Shown here: positions 5,552 to 5,982 of the stretch, in pieces
How the letters are laid out: every line of letters begins with the position of its first letter
Position numbering within the stretch: position 1 is the stretch's first letter
From: Thermoplasmata archaeon
Lineage (GTDB): Archaea > Thermoplasmatota > Thermoplasmata > UBA184
DNA length: 5,982 nucleotides
Direction: 5' to 3'
NCBI GenBank assembly: GCA_021827545.1
Contig: JAKAVH010000265.1
Coordinates: forward strand, 1-5,982
The notes under the pieces: generated by a model
What the model was told of the DNA's origin: nothing
What the model saw: the letters and a program-made list of their open reading frames with translations, nothing else
Databases searched by the model: none
Made by a program: the position numbers and the translations under genes

Positions 5552-5559
5552 GGATATGA
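5552..5559 (-). promoter_or_regulatory. TATA-like box of the FMN reductase gene
   Basis: On the minus strand this reads TCATATCC, centred about 29 bp before the start codon, a good leaderless promoter position. It sits right beside the inverted repeat at 5563-5601. Confidence 0.55.
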
Positions 5560-5562
5560 GCG

Positions 5563-5601
5563 CCCCGCCCGAAGTGCGGTTTACCGAGCGCCGAGGCGGG
5601 G
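5563..5601. repeat. Inverted repeat between the ABC ATPase and FMN reductase genes
   Basis: CCCCGCC (5563-5569) is the exact reverse complement of GGCGGGG (5595-5601), with 25 bases between them that include a small CGGT/ACCG pair. It lies after the ATPase stop and immediately upstream of the FMN reductase TATA box. It could be the end structure of the ATPase transcript or an operator; there is no T-run to favour a terminator. GC-rich 7-mers can pair by chance. Confidence 0.35.
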
Positions 5602-5610
5602 GATTGCCGA

Positions 5611-5982
5611 TCAGGCCACCGCGCCGGCGGCCCCGGTGCCCGGAGGATTCGTCGCCGCCGCGGTGGACGCGAGGCGTTCCCCCGCAGGACCCGGCGCCGT
5701 GGTCGCCGCCCCTCCCGAGGGCGGGGGCCGGTTCGTGCCGGAACGGCTCGACGACGGCCGGCGCACCAGAACGAGCCGACGCTCGTCCGAGTCGTAGCGG
5801 AAGAGGTCCGCGTATCGCCCCCAGTTGACGATGTTCTGCACGGCCTCGTCCGCCGGCGCGGTCGTGAGCGCGACGATCTGGCCGAGTTCCTCGTCGCTAA
5901 GGCAATGATCGGGCGAGTTCTCGAGCGCGCGCAGGAGGGTCCGGAACAGGGTCGTCCGCTTCAGTTGTTCCCGGAGATCGGA
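5611..5982 (-). CDS. ABC-transporter ATPase C-terminal end (AAA-associated C-terminal domain), partial
   Basis: The frame is open from the right edge to a TGA at 5611-5613, giving the last 123 residues of a protein whose start is outside the window. The visible part resembles the AAA-associated C-terminal domain found after the ATPase domain in nitrate/sulfonate/taurine-type ABC transporter subunits: DLREQLKRTTLFRTLLRALE, then LSDEELGQIVAL, then VQNIVNWGRYADLFRYD, then RRLVLVRR. This domain has a winged-helix-like character and may sense or regulate. The ATPase domain with Walker A and B motifs would lie to the right and is not visible, so the transporter assignment rests on the usual company of this domain. 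The final 50 or so residues form a Ser/Pro/Gly/Ala/Thr-rich disordered tail, longer than usual for the family. A GTG at 5841 is internal, not a start. Confidence 0.75.
   Translation of the reverse strand, partial: SDLREQLKRTTLFRTLLRALENSPDHCLSDEELGQIVALTTAPADEAVQNIVNWGRYADLFRYDSDERRLVLVRRPSSSRSGTNRPPPSGGAATTAPGPAGERLASTAAATNPPGTGAAGAVA

Overview
The window reads as GC-rich archaeal chromosome. Three things point to Archaea. (1) A tRNA-Ala gene has no encoded 3' CCA. (2) Three protein genes have an AT-rich TATA-like box about 26-30 bases upstream of an ATG with no Shine-Dalgarno site, the pattern of leaderless archaeal transcripts. (3) One gene encodes a winged-helix regulator of the FilR1 (DUF1724) type, a family known mainly from archaea. 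Mixed Shine-Dalgarno and leaderless starts with very high GC would suit a mesophilic euryarchaeal or Thermoplasmatota-like lineage, but the lineage is inference.

Layout from left to right: the 3' part of a zinc-free medium-chain dehydrogenase (quinone oxidoreductase type, + strand, 1-656); 837 bp without a convincing gene (657-1493), which holds scattered coding-like shards and one strong hairpin; a tiny CDGSH iron-sulfur protein (- strand, 1494-1670); a GNAT acetyltransferase (- strand, 1761-2366); diverging from it, a thioredoxin (+, 2562-2987) followed by a hotdog thioesterase (+, 3106-3576); converging on these, a FilR1-type regulator (-, 3653-4459); a 357-bp GC-rich gap; tRNA-Ala(CGC) (-, 4817-4888); an NADPH-dependent FMN reductase (-, 4967-5527); and the C-terminal end of an ABC-transporter ATPase with an AAA-associated C-terminal domain (-, 5611 to the right edge).

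The genes do not form one pathway. Four of them concern redox chemistry (quinone oxidoreductase, CDGSH protein, thioredoxin, FMN reductase), which is suggestive of oxidative or electrophile stress handling but could be coincidence, since several have their own promoters. Nothing here is a mobile element, CRISPR array or clear defence system. The least explained part is the 657-1493 stretch.
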